Made by a program: the position numbers and the translations under genes
Part shown: positions 54,338 to 62,222 of the stretch, piece by piece
Position numbering within the stretch: the stretch's first letter is position 1
Layout of the letters: each line of letters starts with the position of its first letter
The notes under the pieces: generated by a model
Seen by the model: only the letters and a program-made list of their open reading frames with translations
Database searches by the model: none
Told to the model about the DNA's origin: nothing
DNA from: Bermanella sp044597725
Lineage (GTDB): Bacteria; Pseudomonadota; Gammaproteobacteria; Pseudomonadales; Oceanobacteraceae
NCBI RefSeq assembly: GCF_044597725.1
Contig: NZ_CP139003.1
Coordinates: 2,542,001-2,606,000, forward strand
Direction: 5' to 3'
Length of the DNA stretch: 64,000 nucleotides

Positions 54338-54413
54338 TGGAGCGGGAAACGAGATTCGAACTCGCGACCCCAACCTTGGCAAGGTTGTGCTCTACCAGCT
54401 GAGCTATTCCCGC
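54338..54413 (-). tRNA. tRNA-Gly (GCC), second copy
   Basis: Identical to the tRNA-Gly at 54007-54082 through the whole 76 nt, including the encoded CCA. The offset between the two copies is 331 bp. Confidence 0.95.
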
Positions 54414-54457
54414 ATATGGTATCTCTAGAATTGGTTTAACCCAAACTGCTAGAAAAA

Positions 54458-54516
54458 TGGTATCCCGTAGGGTTTGTCTGACCGCCGTATTCCCATGTAT
54501 AGAATGCGGTGTCCTA
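54458..54516 (-). pseudogene. tRNA-Glu remnant 2, with intact 3' CCA end
   Basis: The same 59-nt remnant as at 54112-54170, differing at only two positions, and again located between tRNA-Glu and tRNA-Gly. Confidence 0.8.
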
Positions 54517-54534
54517 ACCAAACCTGCTAGGAAA

Positions 54535-54610
54535 TGGTATCCCGTAGGGGAGTCGAACCCCTGTTACCGCCGTGAAAGGGCGGTGTCCTAGGCCTCTAGA
54601 CGAACGGGAC
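54535..54610 (-). tRNA. tRNA-Glu (TTC), second copy
   Basis: Identical over 76 nt to the tRNA-Glu at 54190-54265. It is the promoter-proximal gene of the leftward cluster. Confidence 0.95.
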
Positions 54611-54644
54611 ACACAGCATTGCAACGTCAGTCACGTTTCAATGT

Positions 54645-54680
54645 GGCGCGCATTTTATGTATCTCATTGAATTTCGTCAA
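54645..54680 (-). promoter_or_regulatory. Strong tRNA-operon promoter with GC-rich discriminator
   Basis: On the minus strand TTGACG and TAAAAT are separated by 17 bases and followed directly by GCGCGCC. This is a textbook stable-RNA promoter with a GC-rich discriminator, the feature associated with ppGpp (stringent) control. It lies 35 bases upstream of tRNA-Glu. Confidence 0.85.
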
Positions 54681-54751
54681 GTTTTTTCTGTAAAAAAGTT
54701 TTCTAAAATACGTCTACACTTATTCTATAAAAGGAGGAAAAGAGCAAACTA

Positions 54752-55540
54752 ATGGAAACAATGGTCATATTCGGGGCTGTCATTGTCCTTACATTAATAG
54801 GTAGCATCTTCATTAAAAGCTACCTAGAGAAAAAGCGCATCGAGATGGCTCGCAAGCTGGTCGATTTGCACGATGATCTTAAACGCATGCAAAATGCTAT
54901 GGCGGTGCTCCCTGACATCTATCTGGATACACCAACCAAGGTATTCATGATTCGCAGGCTCATACAGCTTTTACAGCAAGTACAAGAATCAGGAAATCAA
55001 AGTGAAGGTATCAATATTCAAATACAAGAACTTGAGTATCAGCTAGATAAAACACAACAACGCAAAGACGATAGTGTTAAGCGCTTGTCACAATGCAGTA
55101 AAATCGCACATCCAGATACGGCACACGAAATAAAAGTAGCGGTAAAATTCTTACATGGGCAAATGCTTGCGTCGGTAAAAAATGGGCTCATTCCTAAATC
55201 ACACGGTGCTCGAATCACAAAAAACCTAAAAGTCATGGCGCACCGCTTAGGCCTAGATCTAAATTACAACTTGGCCAAACAAGCCCTACAAACCAATAAA
55301 TGGCGCCCTGCCCTGGGTAAGTTGCGCATGACCAAATCTATTATCATTAAAAGCCCTATCAAACAGTATTTGGAAAAACAACGTATCGAGGTAGATGAGC
55401 TGATTAAAAAAACGGAAGCCAAACTCAACCAAGTGCGCATTCAGAACCAGACCCAGTCTCAAAACAAGCTAGCAGAGGGGGTCGATAAAATTCAACAAGA
55501 AGAAGACTGGGAGTCTAAAAAGAACATTTATGACGATTAA
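54752..55540 (+). CDS. Unrecognised membrane-anchored coiled-coil protein
   Basis: A 262-residue protein with one N-terminal membrane segment (about residues 3-24, MVIFGAVIVLTLIGSIFI) and a long helical cytoplasmic part, with heptad-like stretches such as EKKRIEMARKLVDLHDDLKR. I do not recognise a family. An AAAGGAGG lies 14 nt before the ATG, slightly far. It is convergent with ohrR, overlapping it by 4 bp. Confidence 0.6.
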   Translation: METMVIFGAVIVLTLIGSIFIKSYLEKKRIEMARKLVDLHDDLKRMQNAMAVLPDIYLDTPTKVFMIRRLIQLLQQVQESGNQSEGINIQIQELEYQLDKTQQRKDDSVKRLSQCSKIAHPDTAHEIKVAVKFLHGQMLASVKNGLIPKSHGARITKNLKVMAHRLGLDLNYNLAKQALQTNKWRPALGKLRMTKSIIIKSPIKQYLEKQRIEVDELIKKTEAKLNQVRIQNQTQSQNKLAEGVDKIQQEEDWESKKNIYDD

Positions 55541-55989
55541 TCGATTTGTTTATCACCAAAAAGCTTTTTCATTAATTCCCGTAACGTGGTCAGTTCATCA
55601 AGGTCTACCCTTGTTTCACACATGAGGCGCTCAGGAATACGTCTAGCCTGCTGTTTTAACGATTCACCTAGCGGTGTTAAGCGTACCCATACCTGTCGCT
55701 CATCGTCACTACTACGCTGACGCTGAAGTAACCGCTTACCTTCTAAGCGCTTTAACAATGGGGTTAGGGTTCCGCTATCAAGTTTCAAACGATGCCCAAG
55801 CTCGGTTACGGTAAATTTATAACCCATATCTTGTTCCCAAAGCACCAGCATGACCAAATACTGCGGATAGGTTAAACCTAAAGGCTTAAGCAGCGGCTGA
55901 TACAATTTGGTCATTAATCGAGATGCACTATAAAATTGAAAGCACAATTGATTCTCTAGTTTTAGTAGCTCTGTACTGGGCTTAGACAT
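55537..55989 (-). CDS. ohrR: OhrR-type MarR regulator with redox-sensing Cys
   Basis: A 150-residue winged-HTH repressor of the OhrR branch of MarR. The peroxide-sensing cysteine is Cys16 in ENQLCFQFYSASR, and the wing region is RSSDDERQVWVRLT. OhrR represses organic-hydroperoxide defence genes until Cys16 is oxidised. It lies 71 bases downstream of the glutathione peroxidase gene on the same strand; I infer that the two form a peroxide-response unit. An Ohr peroxiredoxin itself is not in the window. Confidence 0.9.
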   Translation of the reverse strand: MSKPSTELLKLENQLCFQFYSASRLMTKLYQPLLKPLGLTYPQYLVMLVLWEQDMGYKFTVTELGHRLKLDSGTLTPLLKRLEGKRLLQRQRSSDDERQVWVRLTPLGESLKQQARRIPERLMCETRVDLDELTTLRELMKKLFGDKQID

Positions 55990-56060
55990 ACCCTTCCCTT
56001 AATTAAATAGCAGTAGCAAAAATTTACAGATTAACCGGGAAGGGGTCAAACAACTTTGCA

Positions 56061-56540
56061 TCACGCAAGCAACTGTTTTACCCAGCGCTCAATCTTTTCA
56101 GGTTTCGTGGTTGGAGCAAAACGCTTCACAACCTTTCCTTCTTGGTCGACTAAAAACTTAGTGAAATTCCATTTAACTTTACGGCTACCCAAAAACCCAG
56201 GGGCTTGTTTTTTAAGATATTCAAACAATGGATGGGCGTTGCTGCCATTGACATCAATCTTACTAAACATATCAAAGCTAACGCCGTAATTTTTCATACA
56301 GAAGCCCGCTATTTCTTCATTACTGCCTTTATCCTGCTCGGCAAACTGGTTGCACGGAAAACCCAAAATGGCCAAGCCTTGCTCGCCATAGGTTTTATGC
56401 AACGACTCTAAACCTTCGAACTGCGGGGTTAGTCCACACTTACTTGCCGTATTAACAATCAGCATAAGCTGGCCTTTGAACTCCGATAATTCACGGTCAT
56501 TACCCTGAATATCAGTTGCTACAAAATTATAAATTGTCAT
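56061..56540 (-). CDS. Glutathione peroxidase
   Basis: A 159-residue thiol peroxidase: peroxidatic Cys35 in NTASKCGLTPQ, with the conserved Gln in FPCNQFAEQ and Trp in KWNFTKFLV. It reduces peroxides using glutathione or thioredoxin. There is no signal peptide, so it is cytoplasmic. It is followed by ohrR and has a candidate palindromic operator 40 bp upstream of its start. Confidence 0.93.
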   Translation of the reverse strand: MTIYNFVATDIQGNDRELSEFKGQLMLIVNTASKCGLTPQFEGLESLHKTYGEQGLAILGFPCNQFAEQDKGSNEEIAGFCMKNYGVSFDMFSKIDVNGSNAHPLFEYLKKQAPGFLGSRKVKWNFTKFLVDQEGKVVKRFAPTTKPEKIERWVKQLLA

Positions 56541-56579
56541 ATCTCACCCTTAGCTAGCCTTAATATTTACAACAATATA

Positions 56580-56591
56580 ATTGTGCACAAT
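56580..56591. promoter_or_regulatory. Candidate OhrR/MarR operator
   Basis: A perfect palindrome ATTGTGCACAAT within an AT-rich region lies about 40 bp upstream of the glutathione peroxidase start. MarR-family operators are palindromes of this size and AT-rich context; ohrR is the next gene downstream. Confidence 0.55.
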
Positions 56592-56647
56592 ATATATTAC
56601 AAAATAAAGGTTTTTGTAGGTTTTTATCCAGAACAGTCCACTTAAGT

Positions 56648-56670
56648 GCGGTCCAGCAAAGCTAGACCGC
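56648..56670 (-). terminator. Possible terminator after msrB
   Basis: A stem of GCGGTCCAGC with GCTAGACCGC (one mismatch) and a 3-nt loop lies just after the msrB stop. No T-run follows. Confidence 0.45.
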
Positions 56671-56679
56671 TCTCAAAGC

Positions 56680-57093
56680 CTAAGTATTACCCTCAGGGGT
56701 ATCTTTCTTTTCAAAGTCCAGAGAAGCACTGTTAACACAGTACCGAACCCCTGTTGGCGCAGGACCATCAGGAAAAATATGCCCTAAGTGTGCATCGCAC
56801 TGACCACAGGTGATTTCTGTACGAACCATGCCATGACTACGATCTTCAGTTTCAACAATAGCACTGCCAGGTAAAGGCTCGTAAAAACTAGGCCAACCGC
56901 AACCCGAATCATACTTACCTTTGGATGAAAACAGTTCTGCACCACAACAAACGCAATGGTAGACCCCAGTTTCTTTATTTTCGTAAAGCTTGCCCGTAAA
57001 CGGCCGTTCTGTACCCTTTTCTCGGGTGACATGATAGGTTTCTGGATCGAGTATTTCTCGCCACTCTTCATCTGTTTTATTAATCTTTGACAC
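56680..57093 (-). CDS. msrB: Peptide methionine-(R)-S-oxide reductase MsrB
   Basis: A 137-residue MsrB. Catalytic Cys119 is in GVRYCVNSAS, and zinc is held by Cys47/Cys50 and Cys96/Cys99 (CVCC and CGQC). It repairs the R form of methionine sulfoxide. It is read leftwards, beside the peroxide-response genes and divergent from alaA. Confidence 0.96.
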   Translation of the reverse strand: MSKINKTDEEWREILDPETYHVTREKGTERPFTGKLYENKETGVYHCVCCGAELFSSKGKYDSGCGWPSFYEPLPGSAIVETEDRSHGMVRTEITCGQCDAHLGHIFPDGPAPTGVRYCVNSASLDFEKKDTPEGNT

Positions 57094-57214
57094 GACTGAC
57101 TCCTAGTTAACGATTATTAAGGATTAAGTTTGGCGACTCGCTATATTAGAGGGTATTATCACCTCTTTTGTCTTACGCATACTATTGCACCTTGGTTTTA
57201 ATTTTGAGGTAACC

Positions 57215-58429
57215 ATGTACGAACTACACAAGTCCAACAAACTCGCTAATGTGTTCTATGACATTCGTGGACCCGTGTTAAATGCAGCCAAACGCATGGA
57301 AGAGGAAGGTCATCGCATCCTCAAACTCAATATTGGCAACCCTGCTCCGTTTGAGTTAAACGCACCTGACGAAATTCTTCAAGATGTCATTCATCAACTT
57401 CCTGATGCTCAGGGCTATAGCGACAGCAAAGGTGTTTATAGCGCGCGTAAAGCGGTAATGCAGTACTGCCAGCAAAAAGGCATCCAAGGTGTTGAAATAG
57501 ACGATATTTACCTTGGCAATGGCGTGAGCGAATTAATTGTGATGGCCATGCAAGGTTTAATAAATAATGGCGACGAAGTTTTAATTCCCGCCCCTGATTA
57601 CCCACTTTGGACCGGTGCCGTAAGCTTATCTGGTGGCACCCCAGTGCATTACCACTGCGACGAGCAAAGCGAGTGGTACCCAGACATTGATGATATCCGT
57701 GCCAAAGTAACCGATAAAACTCGGGCTTTAGTCATCATCAACCCTAATAACCCAACCGGTGCGCTTTATCCAAAAGAAGTATTAGAGTCGTTACTGCAAG
57801 TAGCGCGCGAAAATAACCTTGTGGTATTCAGCGATGAAATTTACGACAAAATTATTTTTGACGAAGCCGAGCATGTTTCTACCGCTGCCTTGGCCGATGA
57901 CTTGCTTATCATCACGTTCAATGGCCTATCAAAGACCTATCGCCTTGCGGGTTTTCGTTCGGGCTGGTTAGTGGTCAGTGGCGCAAAACACAAAGCAAAA
58001 GACTATCTTGAAGGCTTAGATATGCTTGCCAGTATGCGTTTGTGTGCCAATGTACCAGCACAATATGCCATTCAAACAGCGTTAGGTGGCTACCAAAGTA
58101 TTAACGATTTAATTAAGCCGGGTGGGCGGATTTATGAGCAAAGAATGCTGACCCATAAAATGATTAATGACATTCCCGGTCTTAGTTGTACGCTACCAAA
58201 AGGCGCGCTTTATAGTTTCGTCAAAATGGATCAGAAAAAGTTTAACATTAAAAATGACGAACAAATGGTGCTCGATTTACTTGAACAGCAAAAGATATTA
58301 ATTGTTCATGGTCGCGCTTTTAATTGGCCATCACCTGACCATTTCCGTATTGTATTTTTGCCACGGGTAGAGGACCTAGAGCAAGCTCTAGAAAAAATGG
58401 GGCACTTTTTCGAACGCTATAGTCAGTAA
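57215..58429 (+). CDS. alaA: Alanine transaminase AlaA
   Basis: A class I/II aminotransferase of 404 residues that makes alanine from pyruvate and glutamate. The start MYELHKSNKLANVFYDIRGP closely matches E. coli AlaA, and the pyridoxal lysine is in FNGLSKTYRLAGFRSG. GAGGT lies 5 nt before the ATG at 57215; a longer frame from 57185 is open but unnecessary. The next gene begins one base after its stop. Confidence 0.95.
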   Translation: MYELHKSNKLANVFYDIRGPVLNAAKRMEEEGHRILKLNIGNPAPFELNAPDEILQDVIHQLPDAQGYSDSKGVYSARKAVMQYCQQKGIQGVEIDDIYLGNGVSELIVMAMQGLINNGDEVLIPAPDYPLWTGAVSLSGGTPVHYHCDEQSEWYPDIDDIRAKVTDKTRALVIINPNNPTGALYPKEVLESLLQVARENNLVVFSDEIYDKIIFDEAEHVSTAALADDLLIITFNGLSKTYRLAGFRSGWLVVSGAKHKAKDYLEGLDMLASMRLCANVPAQYAIQTALGGYQSINDLIKPGGRIYEQRMLTHKMINDIPGLSCTLPKGALYSFVKMDQKKFNIKNDEQMVLDLLEQQKILIVHGRAFNWPSPDHFRIVFLPRVEDLEQALEKMGHFFERYSQ

Positions 58430-58430
58430 T

Positions 58431-58865
58431 ATGATAGACGTTAATATTGATGAATTTTACCGCGATATAGGCATTATTTTACTTAGCCTATATCGTCAAT
58501 TCCCGCAAAAAGTAAGCTTGTTTGTTGAGGATGTCAGCGGGCCCGATACCATGGATGAGTTTGGTTTGCATAGCCCACGCCATTTAGCCTGCGTGGGTGC
58601 CTTTCAATGGTTGAAAGACGAAGATTATATTCGTTACCGCGATTTGGCACGTTATGAAAGCGCTGATGAATGCACGTTAACCGAAAAAGCATTTTCTAAA
58701 CTAATTCGCCCACAACTCCCCTTAGAGCAAAGAGTACAAGCAAGCTCCCTAGAGCGGCAACAAAGCACCCTAATCTATCGCTTAGAAAAAGCCATTCGTG
58801 AAGAATCCGGCGTGGATTTACGCTTTTTAATTGAAGAGTTCTTTATTCTAACTGAAACAGCATAA
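58431..58865 (+). CDS. Conserved hypothetical protein coupled to alaA
   Basis: A 144-residue acidic soluble protein beginning MIDVNIDEFYRDIGIILLSL, with GLHSPRHLACVGAFQWLKDE in the middle. I do not recognise a family. Its start directly follows the alaA stop, so it is probably translated with it. Its end overlaps the convergent methyltransferase gene by 23 bp. Confidence 0.65.
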   Translation: MIDVNIDEFYRDIGIILLSLYRQFPQKVSLFVEDVSGPDTMDEFGLHSPRHLACVGAFQWLKDEDYIRYRDLARYESADECTLTEKAFSKLIRPQLPLEQRVQASSLERQQSTLIYRLEKAIREESGVDLRFLIEEFFILTETA

Positions 58866-59772
58866 CCTTAAGCGACGCCTCTTCTGTGCTATCCGCTAAT
58901 ACGTCAGGGTTAGCTAAGCGTTGAATAAACCGCGCTTGGGGTATTGTGCGGGCGACAATATCGAGAATAAACGCCTGGCTTAGGGCCGGGCTGTTTAAGC
59001 AAAGCATTAATTGCGCATTTCTTGCAAGAGCCGGTGCAATCTTAATTAAGACTTTTTCATAGTCTTTTTTCACATCAAAGCTTTTACCTTGAAAGCTGGG
59101 CGGATCACAAATCAACAGATCAAATGGACCCTTTTGTGTTAATTTCTTAATCATCTTAAATACATCTTGCGCGATAAACACCATACCATTGGCATTAATA
59201 TCGTTCAGTGCAAAATTTTGTTGCCCTCGTTTCATAACCGACTTTGACATATCGAGGTTAACTACAGCTTTTGCACCACCAACAGCAGCCGCTAAACCAA
59301 GACTACAAGTATAAGAAAATAGATTAAGTACTTTTTTATTGTCGCTATTTTCTCGCACCCATTGGCGACCATTTCGCATATCGAGAAACAAACCCGTATT
59401 TTGGTTTCTGCCTAAATTTACTTGGTAGCGTAAGCCCTCTTCCTCTACCAACAAGTCTTTATCTAAATAAGTATCTGATCCGGCAAATACCTCAACCGGG
59501 TTACCGGGCATGTAGCGACGCTGAATATAAATTGCTTCAATAGAAAATGCTTCCATGTTCTCCACCAGCATTCTCAGTAAGTCCATCAATGGTGCTTCAT
59601 CAATATCTTGATAAATCATGACCCATAAAACGGGTGGGTACACTTCAATATTAATTTGTTCAAAGCCTAACGTAAGGCCTCCGCGGCCATGAAAAAGCCG
59701 CTTAGCATCAAAACTGGGAAGCTGTTTTTGTAAAAGTGAATAAACAGACAAGTGGGGCTTTATTTCACTCAT
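58843..59772 (-). CDS. SAM-dependent methyltransferase, RlmI/RlmK-like
   Basis: A 309-residue enzyme with the class I SAM fold (LNLFSYTCSLGLAAAVGGAK) and a catalytic-loop DPPSF in LLICDPPSFQGKSFDVKK. The Methyltrans_SAM family of RlmI/RlmK methylates rRNA cytidines or guanosines; the target of this one is unknown. It is the last gene of the leftward operon starting with epmC and overlaps pdxB by 4 bases. Confidence 0.82.
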   Translation of the reverse strand: MSEIKPHLSVYSLLQKQLPSFDAKRLFHGRGGLTLGFEQINIEVYPPVLWVMIYQDIDEAPLMDLLRMLVENMEAFSIEAIYIQRRYMPGNPVEVFAGSDTYLDKDLLVEEEGLRYQVNLGRNQNTGLFLDMRNGRQWVRENSDNKKVLNLFSYTCSLGLAAAVGGAKAVVNLDMSKSVMKRGQQNFALNDINANGMVFIAQDVFKMIKKLTQKGPFDLLICDPPSFQGKSFDVKKDYEKVLIKIAPALARNAQLMLCLNSPALSQAFILDIVARTIPQARFIQRLANPDVLADSTEEASLKVMLFQLE

Positions 59773-60902
59773 GATTTAATTTTTATTCCCAAGCCCTCAA
59801 GCATGTAATTACCACGAATATTACGTGCCGATGCAACAATTCTATTTAAATCACGACGAACAGGGTAATCTTTACGCAACTGATCAAACTTTTTGGCTTT
59901 ATCTTTATCACTTAAACCAATAAGCCCACGCATTCTAAAGTGGTCATCGCGCACGTCATAACCACAGCGAATCATTTTTTGTAATACATAATCAGCTTCA
60001 GTTTCTGAACTAAAGCTCACTTTTCTTAGCATGGCTTCAGGAATTAATTGATCTAACTTAGTGCGCTTAGGCAAAGCCAAAAACTCACATAGGGCTTCAT
60101 AAACTTGAGCACTACCTTGGTATTTTCCATCTAGGCTATAACCGGCAATATGTGGCGTTGCTAATAAACATGCGTTCATGAGTTCATCAGATGGGCTTGG
60201 TTCATTTTCATAAACATCCAATATGACTTCAAATTCATTGCATTCCTGCAAGTGCTGAAGCAGGGCTATATTATCCACCACACCACCACGACACGCATTA
60301 ATCAAAGTCGCATTGGGTTGCATTTGTTTTAGTTTTTTCTCGTCAACCAAGTGCTGGGTTGGATAATCACCTGCTTTTGTTAGCGGCGTATGCAACGAAA
60401 CCACATCTTGTTGCCAAACTGCAGTTGCCTGTTCATCACTGGCAAATTCTTCAATAAACGGGTCATAAGCCACCACCTCAACACCAATATTTTCCAGCGT
60501 TTCTAGCAACAAGCTGCCAACATTGCCAACCCCAACAATCCCCACAGAAAAGTCTTGCAATCGAATCTGCTTAACCTCAGACAGCACCAATAAACAACTT
60601 AATAGATAATCAACCACAGCCTTGGCATTGCATCCTGGTGCATTACACCAACGGATGTTCTGACTGTCTAAATAATCGGTATCTATGTGATCAGTTCCTA
60701 TGGTACAGGTGCCCACAAAGCGAACACGGCTATTTTCTAATAGAGCCTGATTAACCTGCGTAACCGAACGCACCAACACAATATCGGCATCGGCAACATG
60801 CTCGGCGGTCATTTCTCGCCCAGGCAGCGTAACAAGCTCTTGGCTTAATGGTGCAAAGAAACCCTCTAATAAAGGGATGTTTTCATCGGCGACTATTTTC
60901 AT
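59769..60902 (-). CDS. pdxB: Erythronate-4-phosphate dehydrogenase
   Basis: PdxB catalyses the second step of pyridoxal-phosphate synthesis. It has the D-isomer-specific dehydrogenase fold with the NAD motif VGIVGVGNVGS and the family start MKIVADENIPLLEGFF. The catalytic region includes CRGGVVDN and ATPHIAGYS. At 377 residues it has the expected length. The stop and start overlap those of neighbours by 4 bp on both sides, so it is part of a tightly packed operon with xni and the methyltransferase. Confidence 0.96.
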   Translation of the reverse strand: MKIVADENIPLLEGFFAPLSQELVTLPGREMTAEHVADADIVLVRSVTQVNQALLENSRVRFVGTCTIGTDHIDTDYLDSQNIRWCNAPGCNAKAVVDYLLSCLLVLSEVKQIRLQDFSVGIVGVGNVGSLLLETLENIGVEVVAYDPFIEEFASDEQATAVWQQDVVSLHTPLTKAGDYPTQHLVDEKKLKQMQPNATLINACRGGVVDNIALLQHLQECNEFEVILDVYENEPSPSDELMNACLLATPHIAGYSLDGKYQGSAQVYEALCEFLALPKRTKLDQLIPEAMLRKVSFSSETEADYVLQKMIRCGYDVRDDHFRMRGLIGLSDKDKAKKFDQLRKDYPVRRDLNRIVASARNIRGNYMLEGLGIKIKS

Positions 60903-61774
60903 GAGAGTGCTGGCTGTAATTGATTAAGGTGTTTTTGTAAACCTTGGGTGATACCCAGTTTCGCACACAGTGCATGCACCGCAGCTAACTCAGTTTCGCC
61001 CATGGGTTCAAATAAAATAGGGAGTTTGGGCTCAAGGCGCAATGTGGTCAATAATAAATTGTGCTCTATGAGATCGGGGTGGGCAGAAAGTGACGCCTTG
61101 ATGCGCGCACTGCCACGCACCGGCAAAGGGTCTTGGGCCAATACAGCCTGTTTTAGGCCAGATAGATCTTCATAAGCCTGCAACAAGGCCACCGCCGTTT
61201 TGTGCCCCACCGCGGGTACGCCGCCAATGTTATCCACGCTGTCGCCCACTAACGCCAAATAAAGTGGGATTTGGCTTGCTTTAAGACCCACCTCCGCTAA
61301 CAATCTTTGTTCAGTCCAGATTTGCTCATTTGTACTGTCTTTCATGACCACATTTTCGCCACTCACCAATTGGCGAAGATCTTTATCACGACTATGAATC
61401 GTACAAGGTTCAGCAGAATAACGGTGCACAGCACACGCAATTAAATCATCCGCCTCTAAATCTTCGCTGGCTAATACGGCAAAGCCTAATAAACCACATA
61501 AAGATTTCAAATAACTTAGCTGATAAATAATATCATCAGTAGGCAATGGCCTATTAGATTTGTAATGCACGTCTATGGCATGGCGAAAACCTGTGCCCAA
61601 GCTTTCATCAAATGCACACACCGTGCTATTTGGCATTAAGAAATCGGGTTTAAGTAACCATTTAAGCGTCGACTTGAGTGCACTGACGTCATAGCCCTCA
61701 TCATTAATCAGAATAGGCGCGGGAGAAAAATAGTAACGAAAGAATATCGCACTAATATCGACAATATGTTTCAT
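60899..61774 (-). CDS. xni: Flap endonuclease Xni (ExoIX-like)
   Basis: A 291-residue 5'-nuclease domain of the FEN family, not attached to a polymerase. The metal-binding acidic motifs DLEADDLI and RDKDLRQLV and the helix-hairpin-helix GVPAVGHKTAV are present. It is like E. coli Xni (ExoIX) though somewhat longer. It sits between an exported protein gene and pdxB, overlapping pdxB by 4 bases. Confidence 0.88.
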   Translation of the reverse strand: MKHIVDISAIFFRYYFSPAPILINDEGYDVSALKSTLKWLLKPDFLMPNSTVCAFDESLGTGFRHAIDVHYKSNRPLPTDDIIYQLSYLKSLCGLLGFAVLASEDLEADDLIACAVHRYSAEPCTIHSRDKDLRQLVSGENVVMKDSTNEQIWTEQRLLAEVGLKASQIPLYLALVGDSVDNIGGVPAVGHKTAVALLQAYEDLSGLKQAVLAQDPLPVRGSARIKASLSAHPDLIEHNLLLTTLRLEPKLPILFEPMGETELAAVHALCAKLGITQGLQKHLNQLQPALS

Positions 61775-61775
61775 A

Positions 61776-62207
61776 TTAACCAGTGAATTTTGAATCTGAA
61801 GTGAGTATAAAAGGAATCGTTTTATTGTTAATACGAATCGACTTTGGTGGGTTAGGTAACAAGTTCACGTCTGGCACATCCAAACCCTTCGGAAAGACGA
61901 GAACGCCTTTGTTAAACCTGGCTGGGAATTCAGTCAAAGGATGATACCAGCCAACAAGCTGTTCATGCTTAAAAATTAATAACCAGCGAACGGGTAAATA
62001 CTCTTCGTTCACTCGCTCTAAGCCTACAACAGACGTAGGCCCCAAACGACCAAAATAATATAGGTTTACAAGCTCCCCCTGCCCCAACAAGCTAGGCTGC
62101 TGTTGTTCAAGTAGCTGGTGAGCTTTTTGCGCCGACATAGCAACGCTGCTAGATGCCGCCAAATACAGCCCTATTATAACACCTATTCTTAGCATCCATG
62201 CCAACAT
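61776..62207 (-). CDS. Unrecognised exported protein
   Basis: A 143-residue protein with a signal peptide (MLAWMLRIGVIIGLYLAAS) and a small beta-rich mature domain containing LLIFKHEQLVGWYHPLTEFP. I do not recognise a family. It is the third gene of the leftward operon, 15 bases after rhlB and one base before xni. Confidence 0.6.
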   Translation of the reverse strand: MLAWMLRIGVIIGLYLAASSSVAMSAQKAHQLLEQQQPSLLGQGELVNLYYFGRLGPTSVVGLERVNEEYLPVRWLLIFKHEQLVGWYHPLTEFPARFNKGVLVFPKGLDVPDVNLLPNPPKSIRINNKTIPFILTSDSKFTG

Positions 62208-62222
62208 GTCTTGCGCCCTATA

